Source: Nemertoderma westbladi (lineage: Eukaryota; Xenacoelomorpha; Nemertodermatida; Nemertodermatidae). From it: DNA of 33,954 nt. Positions 10,236 to 20,011 of this stretch are shown here, one piece after another. The translations under genes were made by a program, and so were the position numbers. Location: assembly GCA_032718475.1 (NCBI GenBank), contig JAUCBJ010005104.1, forward strand, positions 1 through 33,954. Reading direction: 5' to 3'. How positions within the stretch are numbered: position 1 is the first letter of the stretch; every line of letters starts with the position of its first letter. The notes beneath the pieces were generated by a model, which did no database searches, had not been told where the DNA came from, and saw only the letters and a program-made list of their open reading frames with translations.

Positions 10236-11358
10236 GGGGGGGTAGTGCATTTTCTGACCAAAAAGTCAAATTTTGAAACATATCCTATCTGATGCAGAAT
10301 TTCATGCTGAATCCAAATATGGAAACCGTTTACCCATATCTTGCTTAGTTTTCGAGATATCTGGGATAGAAGATACTGGCTCCGATATATTGCGATATCG
10401 GTAAAGGAAATGAAGTTTGGGGTTTGCATTCAATTTCTGCAAATTTCTGTGCTCAGTGGTGCCAATTGGATGTCTCCACGAGAAAGAGCACAAAATTTTA
10501 ATTAAGAATGTATTTTTTTATGATTATTGGACCTACTTGTCAGTTTATAAGACAACTTCAAGTCTCCGGAATGAAGACGGGACTCGAATAAGCGACTCTG
10601 CGGTCTTTGTGGGGTTACACGGAATAGACTTATCAGTCATCGGAGATCTTCAAAATGTATAATCTCCAGTTCTAGTGGTCGTAAGAAGTTCGTTTTAGGC
10701 TCATTCGAAAGCTCTTTTCTTAGAGAACAAAGTTACCATTTGATTTAAGACAAAATTGTTGTGAAGCAACATAACATGAATTTGGGTAAAATATGCCTTG
10801 CAAATTTTGTTCAAGTTATGATTGCTCAGGCAGCTTTCAAGAGTTTGCCAAACCAAATGGTAACTTTGGTCTCTGAGAAAAGAGCTTTCGAATGAGCCCA
10901 AAACGAACTCCGTACGACCACTAGAACTGGAGATTATACATTTTGAAGATCTCCGATGACCGATAAGTCTATTCTGTATAATCCCGCAAAGTTGATTATT
11001 TGAGTCCCGTCTTCATTCCGGAGACTTGAAGTTGTCTTATAAACTGACAAGTAGGTCCAATAATCATAAAAAAATACCTTCTTATTTAAAATTTTGTGCT
11101 CTTTCTCGTGGAGACATCCAATTGGCACAACTGAGCACAGAAATTTGCAGAAATTGAATGCAAACCCCAAACTTCATCTCCTTTACCAATATTGCGATAT
11201 ATCGGAGCCCGTATCTTCTATTCCAGATATCTCGAAAACTAAGCAAGATATGGGAAAACGGTTTCCATATTTGGATTCAGCATGAGATTCTGCATCAGAT
11301 AGGATATGTTTCAAAAATTCGACTTTTTGGTCAGAAAATGTGCTACCCCCCCCCCCCC
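10236..11358. mobile_element. Complete TTAA-flanked foldback transposon (non-autonomous)
   Basis: This is a 1,123 bp near-palindrome. The left arm is about 10,236-10,747, the loop about 10,748-10,850 and the right arm about 10,851-11,358. Termini are a G-run followed by TAGTGCATTTTCTGACCAAA on the left, with the complement TTTGGTCAGAAAATGTGCTA plus a C-run on the right. TTAA is present on both sides (10,232-10,235 and 11,359-11,362). Keeping a single TTAA rejoins the LINE-B frame exactly, confirming both borders. The right arm lacks a short piece that the left arm and the other copy (997-1,813) keep. There is no transposase. TTAA duplications are known for the piggyBac and Kolobok superfamilies; the G-rich 5' terminus seems closer to Kolobok than to the CCC start usual in piggyBac, but this is inference. 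Confidence 0.95.
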
Positions 11359-11362
11359 TTAA

Positions 11363-12665
11363 GTTTCCGATTAATTCTCGGTGACTTCCAAATCCTGGAA
11401 AGCCTATTCAAGGCTGCCCATGCCTTTCCCTTACGTATTCGAAGGTCCTCACCTGACTTCCGGATCCATGATCCCAGGTAACAGAAGTCGTCCACATGCT
11501 CAAGCATACCATCCTTTGAGCTTATGCTCATCCGATCAGAGACTTGCTGAGAACTTTCAAAGTTAACTGTCAAAATTTTGGTCTTTCTGGGGTTAATAAA
11601 AAGACCAACACTAGAAGCAGCATGTTCTTAATGAGCTGAGGAGCCGTTGGGCTCCCTCTAGTGATTCGTAGAGTACTCCCAAGTCATCAGCAAAGTCTAG
11701 ATCAGTTAGGTACTTGGGATTTGGTTACTTGATTTCCTCGACTTCTGGAGCCAGTAGGTGGAGTTATCATCACCCCATCATCATTATGATGATCTAAGGA
11801 CATGTGTAGAACATAGTCAACCACAATTATGAACAAGAATGGTGCAATGTGTCTCCCTGGAGGACGCCCCATAACACTTTCTAATGGTTCTGTGTCACCA
11901 TCAACAGTAAACACAAATGTTGTCGAACCATCGTATACTGATCTGATTGCTGCAATAATTTCATCAGGAATCCCATATAATGAAAGTATGCTGAACATAC
12001 GTGAGCGGGAGACTGAATCAAAGGCCTTGAAGAAGTCAACAAAGATAACAGCCAGATTCCTGTCTTTCTATTTTGATAACTCTTCAATTATCCTTCTAAG
12101 TGCCAAAATAGGCTCCATGGTCCCACGACCTTTACGGAACCCATTATGATTTCCACGGAGCAGTCTCTCAATGGGATCCCTGATGCGATTTAATAGAATT
12201 CTATGGTATAGCTTTGCAGCAATGAGATTCCCCGAAAAGAACCATAGTGTGTTAGGTTGCCCTTCTTGGGAACTGGCACCAACTTGTTCATTTTATTTCT
12301 TGTGGGACTCTTGTTGTTCAGTACATGTCTACTATGATGGGATAGATGAGCTTTAAACACTCAGGTATTTTAAATACCTCAGGGGGAACGCCATCTACTC
12401 CAAGGTATTTTAAAGACCTCAGGGGGAACGCCATCTACTCCACTGGCACGATTGGTCTTAATGCTCTTTGCAGCAGCCTTCACTTCTGCAAAGGAGATAT
12501 CACCAATGGGGATATCTGGGAGTACGGACTCAGACACTTTTACTTCTATAAAGTTATCAGGGAATACCCTGTCATTATTGAGGAGCTTTTCAAAGTGGGC
12601 CTTCCAACCATTGAGGCGATCGGCTGGTGATTCAGCCTTAACCTTAAGGCAGTAGGTCCAGAACT
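11363..12665 (-). mobile_element. Dead non-LTR retrotransposon (LINE-B), RT region
   Basis: Minus-strand reverse-transcriptase remains from about 12,655 downward. In order they show a linker with NGWKAHFEKLLN, then RASGVDGVPPEVFK, a PKKGN segment, a GFRKGRGTMEPILALRR-like motif, VIFVDFFKAFDS (motif A, intact), GIPDEIIAAIRSVYDG, RPPGRHIAPFLFIIVVDY, the FADDLG box near 11,685-11,700, and FCYLGSWIRKSGEDL. It is broken by stop codons, frameshifts and a 40 bp tandem duplication (12,362-12,441). It is cut off at about 12,665 and interrupted at 11,359 by the TTAA foldback. It belongs to the same broad LINE group as LINE-A but is clearly a different family. Confidence 0.9.
12362..12441 (-). repeat. 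40 bp tandem duplication inside LINE-B
   Basis: Two adjacent copies of a 40 bp unit (12,362-12,401 and 12,402-12,441) containing AGGGGGAACGCCATCTACTCC differ by only a few bases. Because 40 is not a multiple of 3, the duplication shifts the RT frame at the VDGVPPEVF segment. Confidence 0.9.
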
Positions 12666-13745
12666 ACATAATAATAATGGTTACATTTTTAGTAGGGCGA
12701 AAATATAGGCTTCTAGGGGTTTGAACAATCTAGTATCCCTGAGTAAACAAAGTAAGCGATAAAGGAGCCTTGTTTGCGACAACATTGTTCAAAATAAGCC
12801 ATTTATAATGACAGTATACCTACTGAAAGAAAAAACTTTCAATTTCAAACTAAGATAAAGCATGTACAAAATACTTTCGGGTATTAGATATAAAATATAT
12901 TGTAAACATGAAACTAATAAATCAAAATGAAATCATAAAGGGCAAAAAATATTCATGTTAAACTTAAGAAGTTTTACAATTGACAAAGTGATTTCAAAGT
13001 CACATCAGAATTATTACGTTCAATTTCCAACTGGTTATATATTATTAACGACAATTTAGCCAACTAGACCATTCTCGAGTTCGTCATGAGTGGCTATCAA
13101 ACATATCTTGTGTATCGGACGATCATATCTACCCTTCAGGGTCGTACTCTGGCCTTTCATACAACCATCACAACCAGTATAAATTTCTCTACAACTGCCT
13201 TCTCCCAAAGGCCATGGAAAAGCCAAGTTTGTAGCATGATTACAAGATCACCTTGTTTCGAGTTATCGCAAACATGAAACCATTTAGATTTCTCAATTAA
13301 CTGGGGCAGCATGTGGCAAATCCAGATAGGGGAGGGAAACTAGACACAATAAAAATTCATCCCTCTCCAGGGGAAATTGGACGCAAATAACAGCTGATTA
13401 CTATCAAAAATAAAACTGTAACCTGTTCTATTTTGTTTAGTTTATTGTTTTGGTTAAAATAACATGCCACTGTAACCTGCTCCTTTCCCTAAATTGAGAA
13501 TTTAACATTGAGGCGGGATATTAATTCACCAAGGCGGGTTTTGTGTTTTCACATTTTCAAACACTTTAGTGTAGTGTTCAAGTCGATATGAATATTACCC
13601 ATCTGCTGATGAAGTAATTTACCACATCTAACACGACAAAACAGACATCTATGTGCCACTGTAATAATAAATAACTCCACAAATCCATAGACCATTTACT
13701 GTATCTCCGCTTTAGCTCACCTGTAACCAAAATGACACACTTTCT
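12666..13745. other. No gene recognised; contains a short dispersed repeat
   Basis: AT-rich DNA between LINE-B and the BEL/Pao element. A segment at about 13,437-13,490 (TTTATTGTTTTGGTTAAAAT followed by AACATGCCACTGTAACCTGC) closely resembles 21,080-21,132, indicating a dispersed repeat. The frame at 13,086-13,277 has no recognisable features. Confidence 0.6.
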
Positions 13746-13760
13746 TGTGGAAATATACAG

Positions 13761-13994
13761 CTAAGAGTTTATTAACTGGACTCCCCTTTGGATATATAAT
13801 ATATGTTTATGTTTAATCTCATCTGGAAGTTGATCGGCCATTTCGAGACATCCACCAACTTTCCATAAACCAGATTCATCATCCAATATCGGTGTTAGTT
13901 TATCAAATTCTTTATCCTTAAACAAATCCTGTCCTGACACCAGGCGAAAAATAGACAATTGTGTTATCTGTGAGAGGACCATTCTTTGTATCAA
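13761..13994 (-). pseudogene. BEL/Pao integrase N-terminal fragment
   Basis: A 77-codon minus-strand frame contains LTPILDDESGLWKVGGCLE followed by LPDEIKHKHILYIQRG. This is the pattern of the segment just before and at the start of the zinc-binding integrase domain in BEL/Pao elements (L-P-LD--GL-RVGGRL). The remaining Zn ligands and the catalytic core are absent because the element ends at about 13,750. Confidence 0.8.
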
Positions 13995-14082
13995 TGTCGG
14001 ACTTTATAGTAAAGGAATCATAATGTTAATGCATATGTGATATAACAAAATTCCCAATCATAAAATTTCAGAATTGATTCAG

Positions 14083-14322
14083 CTAAATAGTTACAATAAC
14101 ATTATCATCATCTTTATCATCGGCTTGAGCGATGGCCAATAAGTTAACATTCTTATTCTTAAAATATCGAAGTTCAGGTATCTTCACAGGTTTCAGTTCG
14201 ACATCCTTTACATCATTATTCACTGAAAGTGGAATCACAGAGCTATCATATTCTGGCTCATATAGGAATGGTGGGCCTTCGTGCCAAAATTTTAAGTCTT
14301 CCAATGGAATTGGCTTTGTCAA
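14083..14322 (-). pseudogene. BEL/Pao linker between RNase H and integrase
   Basis: A 79-codon minus-strand frame begins LTKPIPLEDLKFWHEGPPFL. It corresponds to the NPAD--(S/T)+G---L---W--GP-WL segment that lies between RNase H and integrase in this family. The asparagine-aspartate-rich tail has no recognisable domain. Confidence 0.75.
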
Positions 14323-14323
14323 C

Positions 14324-14700
14324 TTATCCGCTGGATTCAGTTTGCTTGGAATATCTGAAAGCAGCTAAGCAAATATTGAGTCTAAGGGTACTCTCTAAAA
14401 CTTTAACTAATCGTATAATAATAATAATACATGACATCAGTTCCAAACATGGAATCAAGGCTCGCCTTAATGGAGCAACTGAACTAACGTCTTTGAACAA
14501 ACGAAATGAAAGTATTTGAAACACTTCCATATATACATCCAAAATATACACTCCATCCATATGCTCTTTCTCCTCCATCACAAAATCCATGCAGTTCTGG
14601 ATCACCTACAACATATCTTGGCTTTAAACATCTATCAATATCAAATAATGATATTGGCTCAATCTCTAATAAAGAATCTTTCCATTGACTAGACTCGGTG
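14324..14700 (-). pseudogene. BEL/Pao RNase H-like remnant
   Basis: Minus-strand sequence carries APLRRALIPCLELMSCII, matching the P+LEL-A motif of the RNase H region in Pao-type polyproteins. An ATAATAATAATAAT tract (about 14,416) disrupts the frame right after it, and further frame changes occur upstream. Confidence 0.65.
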
Positions 14701-14715
14701 AAAGTTCTGTCCAGT

Positions 14716-15410
14716 CTAGTCTATCTTACGTGCACAAAGACTTTGCCAAGCTATATGGTATTTAATCATCACCTGGGAAAACAATCTAATAGGGTCCCAC
14801 ACCTTAGATTTTTGAGAAAGTATTGTCTGCTTCATTACAACTCTCAAAGAAGACAAGCATTGCAATGTAAACTTATCACTGTCCTTATACCATTTATGAC
14901 CCAAAACATATGTAACTCGATCATCGGGCATTTTGTCAACTTCTTTATAATTTGAGTGCCAACACTTAACTCTAAATTGTCCTTTATTTAGGAGTTCATC
15001 ACTCTCATTTATAACAGTATTGGCCTCCATAACATTACTTTCAGAATGACTGATGTCATCAATATATATTCTCTCTGATAATACATTTGATGCTTTAGGA
15101 TACCCTCCTCCATACTTTGTTATAAGAAACTGAACTGCATTGTTAGCTATATCTGGAGCAGGTTTATCTCCAAACAACAGTCTCATCCATTGATAAACAG
15201 TTAGGCTGAGAGCCTTTATATTTAGCGACAGAATTAAATACAATTCGAATAGGAGTTGACAGCTTGTGGTTGCAATACACCGTGATGATTTAGGTACCAA
15301 GCCAGTTTACCGTCCGACACATCCTTGTCTTCAACCTTGTCAACCACTTTCCTGTCCAATATTTCTTGCATGGCCTTATTATAAAGTTACAATTGTCCTC
15401 TTAATTTCAG
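14716..15410 (-). pseudogene. BEL/Pao reverse transcriptase, broken
   Basis: A 194-codon minus-strand frame (15,300-14,716) contains FGDKPAPDIANNAVQF, then the catalytic box ERIYIDDISHS at about 15,040-15,070, VLGHKWYKDSDKFTL, and KSKVWDPIRLFSQVMIK, which matches the Pao-family segment following RT. Upstream, to about 15,410, another frame reads LAWYLNHHGV, the usual N-terminal RT motif, so a frameshift separates the N-terminus. An in-frame stop interrupts the region around 15,250. The YIDD box is intact, but the protein as a whole cannot be made. Confidence 0.88.
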
Positions 15411-15853
15411 TTTATCTTCTCTATTCTTCAAATAAATCATAGCTTTACCATAATTATTCCCCAGAACTTCTGGGGATCGTGGCTTCTAAGGAAACTTTGT
15501 CCTTACATGACCTGAAACAGAGGTTTATATCAGTATGTTTAAAGAAAGCAGCTTCTTCTCTCTCTTTATCAGAACAAACACACTCCTTTGTTTGTAGCCT
15601 TAAGTCCAACAATATCTGATAAAAACATTGACTGAATGTCACTATTCATTTGTGCTACTTCTGTAATGCGTTTGTCTAATTATCTTCACTGCTGCATTAG
15701 AAGAAACTGACATGTCGTTGGAAGCCCGGGTCCTGTAATTGTCCATCCCAATCTACAACACTCTGACACTTGGCGATCAGTTTCATTCTAGGTTTATCAT
15801 GACTCACATTTATATCAGTATCATATAATAAGTATGCTTGGTCTTCTAGAATA
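15411..15853 (-). other. Degenerate BEL/Pao sequence between RT and the duplicated block
   Basis: This stretch carries short minus-strand frames (for example 15,454-15,642, 62 codons) without a recognisable domain. From its position it should be the protease-to-RT spacer or the RT N-terminus of the retroelement. Confidence 0.5.
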
Positions 15854-16099
15854 ATATCAACCATACCACCCTTATTATAAATCCTCCAAAATTAAGATGA
15901 AATATAAAGAAATATAAATGTAAGTGGGGGTTGTTGGTGAACACATTTTCTTTGCTAGAGCATACAACATTTTCAATGTAACAGCTGGAACATCATAAAG
16001 TCCAGACGAGCAGTCAGCTGAGCAGATGTTTAATTTATTATGTTGTGAGACTTATCTTTGTAGTAGATAGTAGAGCTCTGTATCCTCACCATATAATCC

Positions 16100-16215
16100 T
16101 GGTTTTTCTGTACAATGACTTGTAATCAACATTGTATCAGATCCAGACTCTGTTAAACATGTAGCAGGAATTAACCGTCCTTGAGTATCCAATACTTTTA
16201 ATCTCTAAAATTGGC
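16100..16215 (-). pseudogene. BEL/Pao aspartic protease remnant with altered active site (copy 1)
   Basis: Minus-strand sequence reads LIPATCLTESGSDTMLIT, which lines up with the A--DSGS---FI motif of the retroelement protease. The expected catalytic Asp of D-S/T-G is Glu here. A frameshift separates it from the upstream LPILEIK segment, and stops follow. The duplicate copy is at about 17,447-17,562. Confidence 0.65.
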
Positions 16216-16412
16216 AACGAAGCATTATAAACATTATTTTCATTTATAGGTACATTAAAAGCATTATCACGTTTGGTACAAATTTCAGAGTATCTGGTGA
16301 AGGAATCCATACTTGTGACGGGATTGGAGGAGGAACTCCAGCATTGTTGACATTGCTATTTGCATTATGGACTGCATTAACTGCAGACGAGCCTGAGGAT
16401 GGATTACTTCTT

Positions 16413-16511
16413 TATTTATGAAGTAACAAGTGATGTTTGCCCTGACAAATACTACATTTAAAATTAGATCGACACTTGACCCGGTGACCTTTCTGAAGAC
16501 ATCTTAAACAT
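16413..16511 (-). pseudogene. BEL/Pao gag double zinc knuckle (copy 1)
   Basis: Minus-strand sequence reads CLRCLQKGHRVKC followed closely by CSICQGKHHLLLH. The first knuckle is C-x2-C-x4-H-x3-C, one residue shorter than the usual x4 spacing. The second half is the C-x2-C-x3-HH-x3-H signature typical of BEL/Pao gag. An identical copy lies at 17,760-17,858 in the duplicated block. Stops follow just downstream. Confidence 0.85.
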
Positions 16512-17200
16512 CGTCCAGTGCTTGTAACATGTTTAAATCAATCATCTACAGCATGTTGTTGAAACAAAGCCCACAAATAAATTGCATGATGATTCTCACA
16601 ACCAAGTTCACAATGCATATTTCTTGATCAAACTACACCATTGCTATAAACTTGAGAACTCAATCGAGAACTCGTATTGTCTTGTATCGGACTTCTGAAA
16701 TCTCTAGAACAATTATATACTGTTCAAAATAATTGTCGACTTCTCTTCCAAATATTCTAACAACGAATTAATATCTTTCTCCCCACAACTTATCTTCATA
16801 AATTCTTTATAATCACAAGCGGTTTCACTGTCGAGTTACTGTATTAAATCATTGAAAACGTACTTGGATTTCAATTCCTCTTGTTCTCCAAGATCCTCCA
16901 TACGAGTCGAAAATAACCAGACTAGTTGAATGAAGTATCACAATTCTCCAGGTCTTATTTAATCTCCAACATAATATATAAGTGGCCTTCAACTCTCAAC
17001 ATCTTTAATTACTAATCTCAATACATTATTGACTTTAATTGTTCTCTCAAACTCTGTCCAAACGTCATCTATATTCTTCATACACCAAACAATTCCTCTT
17101 GTTCTCCAAGATCCTCCATACGAGTCGAAAATAACCAGACTAGTTGAATGAAGTATCACAATTCTCCAGGTCTTATTTAATCTCCAACATAATATATAAG

Positions 17201-18547
17201 ATATCAACCATACCACCCTTATTATAAATCCTCCAAAATTAAGATGAAATATAAAGAAATATAAATGTAAGTGGGGGTTGTTGGTGAACACATTTTCTTT
17301 GCTAGAGCATACAACATTTTCAATGTAACAGCTGGAACATCATAAAGTCCAGACGAGCAGTCAGCTGAGCAGATGTTTAATTTATTATGTTGTGAGACTT
17401 ATCTTTGTAGTAGATAGTAGAGCTCTGTATCCTCACCATATAATCCTGGTTTTTCTGTACAATGACTTGTAATCAACATTGTATCAGATCCAGACTCTGT
17501 TAAACATGTAGCAGGAATTAACCGTCCTTGAGTATCCAATACTTTTAATCTCTAAAATTGGCAACGAAGCATTATAAACATTATTTTCATTTATAGGTAC
17601 ATTAAAAGCATTATCACGTTTGGTACAAATTTCAGAGTATCTGGTGAAGGAATCCATACTTGTGACGGGATTGGAGGAGGAACTCCAGCATTGTTGACAT
17701 TGCTATTTGCATTATGGACTGCATTAACTGCAGACGAGCCTGAGGATGGATTACTTCTTTATTTATGAAGTAACAAGTGATGTTTGCCCTGACAAATACT
17801 ACATTTAAAATTAGATCGACACTTGACCCGGTGACCTTTCTGAAGACATCTTAAACATCGTCCAGTGCTTGTAACATGTTTAAATCAATCATCTACAGCA
17901 TGTTGTTGAAACAAAGCCCACAAATAAATTGCATGATGATTCTCACAACCAAGTTCACAATGCATATTTCTTGATCAAACTACACCATTGCTATAAACTT
18001 GAGAACTCAATCGAGAACTCGTATTGTCTTGTATCGGACTTCTGAAATCTCTAGAACAATTATATACTGTTCAAAATAATTGTCGACTTCTCTTCCAAAT
18101 ATTCTAACAACGAATTAATATCTTTCTCCCCACAACTTATCTTCATAAATTCTTTATAATCACAAGCGGTTTCACTGTCGAGTTACTGTATTAAATCATT
18201 GAAAACGTACTTGGATTTCAATTCCTCTTGTTCTCCAAGATCCTCCATACGAGTCGAAAATAACCAGACTAGTTGAATGAAGTATCACAATTCTCCAGGT
18301 CTTATTTAATCTCCAACATAATATATAAGTGGCCTTCAACTCTCAACATCTTTAATTACTAATCTCAATACATTATTGACTTTAATTGTTCTCTCAAACT
18401 CTGTCCAAACGTCATCTATATTCTTCATACACCAAACAATTCCTCTTGTTCTCCAAGATCCTCCATACGAGTCGAAAATAACCAGACTAGTTGAATGAAG
18501 TATCACAATTCTCCAGGTCTTATTTAATCTCCAACATAATATATAAG
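17201..18547 (-). repeat. 1,347 bp tandem duplication, copy 2
   Basis: This is a second, apparently identical copy of 15,854-17,200. The 218 bp sub-repeat occurs again at 18,219 and 18,437 and runs on to about 18,654, where unique gag sequence resumes with one visible substitution. The near-lack of divergence in an otherwise decayed element points to a very recent event or an assembly artefact. Confidence 0.93.
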
Positions 18548-18659
18548 TGGCCTTCAACTCTCAACATCTTTAATTACTAATCTCAATACATTATTGACTT
18601 TAATTATTCTCTCAAACTCTGTCCAAACGTCATCTATATTCTTCATACACCAAACCATC

Positions 18660-19150
18660 TTTTGTGTTCCTCGGGAGTAACACTGAGCATTCTCATAATT
18701 TGACTTGCACTGTCAATCTCATTGTCATCATTCATCGTGTGCTGATCCAATCGTTTCTAACCGAAATATTCTTTGTGGTTGCCATTCCATTCAGGAACAT
18801 CTAAACCAGCCAATTTTTCTACAACTTTGCAACCTTAAATTTCCTGAAACTGTCCACTCTATCTTTAAATGTATCTGCTGTTAATTGTTCTTGGGCTTCG
18901 CTATTTCTCTGTAAATTATTTAAACTATCAACAAGTTTCAGCATAAGTTCAACTCCCACTCCTGTAGATACAGCGGGTTCAGTTTTACCGGACGAAATTG
19001 ACTCATTATCTGCCCTCTTTTCACGGAAATCTTTCATCTGTGCTAAATATTCCAAGTAAGCCTGATGAATCTCATCTTCAAAGGCTTCCTGTTTGGGATG
19101 GATGATCCACATCTGGATCGATAGGCCTATTAACATAATGTTCATCAAGA
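18660..19150 (-). pseudogene. BEL/Pao gag-like N-terminal region
   Basis: A 109-codon minus-strand frame (19,148-18,819) is rich in charged residues and predicted helical (QEAFEDEIHQAYLEYLAQMKD, in part). It is followed in another frame by VEKLAGLDVPEWNGNHKEYF, which resembles the L--L-+P-F-GD---W--F segment of BEL/Pao gag. A stop codon follows that segment near 18,760. Assignment rests mainly on position and that motif. Confidence 0.6.
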
Positions 19151-19387
19151 TTGGGATAACACTGAATAATGTTCAGAAAAGACTTATTTATTTAGAAAGA
19201 ATCTTCCGCGAGCGAAACATCAAGTAAACCGGATGAAAGAACAGTCTCAAAGTTTTTACCTCTGTGTTAAATCTACGATGCGCAGCTGTTCGCTTCTTCT
19301 TCAGCATCATATCATCCATAACTGACAGTACTGTATTGCTGATTAAATGTACTGATATAGGTTATTACAAATTCAGACTAGTTTGTT

Positions 19388-19557
19388 AGTCATGTTTTGG
19401 TCCTTTCAGAACCGGTTCGAAGTCCGCTATTATCAATACCATAAACAGATAAAACATATTGCCTCCTTTGCTTTGCTTTAATTCACATCATACGCATAAC
19501 ATTAACACAGGTAAGATAAAGGCGACCATAAAAAGGTCTGAATTTAGTAAGTAATCC
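19388..19557 (-). repeat. Second copy of the 7,663-7,827 dispersed repeat
   Basis: It is strongly similar to 7,663-7,827, including the GGTTCGAAGTCC B-box-like string (about 19,411) and the TAAGATAAAGGCGACCAT block. It is followed after ~40 bp by a LINE-B fragment, which supports its being the LINE-B 3' region. Bases 19,151-19,387 hold nothing recognisable. Confidence 0.7.
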
Positions 19558-19594
19558 AACTACTGTTGCATTAACAGCTCATTTTGTTTCCCAT

Positions 19595-19940
19595 GTAACA
19601 GTCTCTCACCAGGATCCCTCACTGCCTGATGTGATTTAATATAATTCTGTTGTATAGCTTTGCAGCAATCGAGATTAGTGAGATTCCGCGAAAAGATCCA
19701 CATGTTGTTAGGTTACCCTTCTTTAAGACTGTGACCAACTTATTTGTTTTCAGTTCTTGAGGGTTCTCTTATATCTCCTATACATGTCCATGTCCACAAT
19801 AATGGGGTGAATGATCTCCAAATACTCAGGAATTTTAACTCTACTTCCCATCTACTCTACTGGCACGATTGGTCTTGATGCTCCTAGCTGCAGTCTTGAT
19901 TTCAGCAAAGAAGATGCCACCAATGGGGGTATCTCCTGCA
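19595..19940 (-). mobile_element. LINE-B fragment (copy 2)
   Basis: Degenerate minus-strand match to 12,160-12,510 of the main LINE-B. Shared features are CAGTCTCTCACC...GGATCCCT, TATAGCTTTGCAGCAAT, GTTAGGTT-CCCTTCTT, TACTGGCACGATTGGTCTT and a CACCAATGGGG-TATCT end. It covers only the RT finger region and ends exactly where the satellite-like unit begins at 19,941. Confidence 0.85.
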
Positions 19941-20005
19941 GTGGGTAAATCATAGGTGAGTTATCCCAGCAGTAAAAATCATATTCGCAGTGGATAAATT
20001 CTAGG
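19941..20005 (-). repeat. Inverted copy of the 50-60 bp unit (left part)
   Basis: GTGGGTAAATCATAGG (19,941) and GTGGATAAATTCTAGG (19,990) are reverse complements of the CCTATGATTTATCC core found at 6,887-7,395. Confidence 0.75.
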
Positions 20006-20011
20006 CAAAAT

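Larger units (their letters stand above)
15854..17200 (-). repeat. 1,347 bp tandem duplication, copy 1 (BEL/Pao protease and gag knuckle)
   Basis: The sequence starting ATATCAACCATACCACC at 15,854 is repeated from 17,201 with a constant offset of 1,347 bases at every landmark checked, and no mismatch was noticed. Within the unit, minus-strand landmarks are a double zinc knuckle (about 16,413-16,511) and a protease-like segment (about 16,120-16,200). Its right end contains a smaller 218 bp tandem repeat beginning CAATTCCTCTTGTTCTCC at 16,872 and 17,090. Confidence 0.93.
13746..19150 (-). mobile_element. Dead BEL/Pao-type LTR retroelement, truncated and internally duplicated
   Basis: In minus-strand order this shows a gag-like region, a double zinc knuckle, an aspartic-protease-like segment, reverse transcriptase with a YIDD box, RNase H-like sequence, the Pao-type pre-integrase linker and the integrase N-terminal zinc-binding region. 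It then ends abruptly near 13,750. The order PR-RT-RH-IN and the motifs fit BEL/Pao. No LTR pair was found and the integrase core is missing, so this is a fragment. Multiple stops and frameshifts break every domain. A 1,347 bp segment is tandemly duplicated (15,854-18,547). The coding remains are listed below as separate entries. Minus orientation is shared with the neighbouring LINEs. Confidence 0.9.

Noticed and set aside
11158-11481. 107-codon frame in the foldback right arm
   Set aside because: It runs out of the element into antisense LINE-B and matches no protein family; arm frames are not conserved between copies.
13746-19387. Search for an LTR pair bounding the BEL/Pao remains
   Set aside because: No direct long repeat was seen at the two ends; the left end is cut within integrase, so LTRs are presumed lost.
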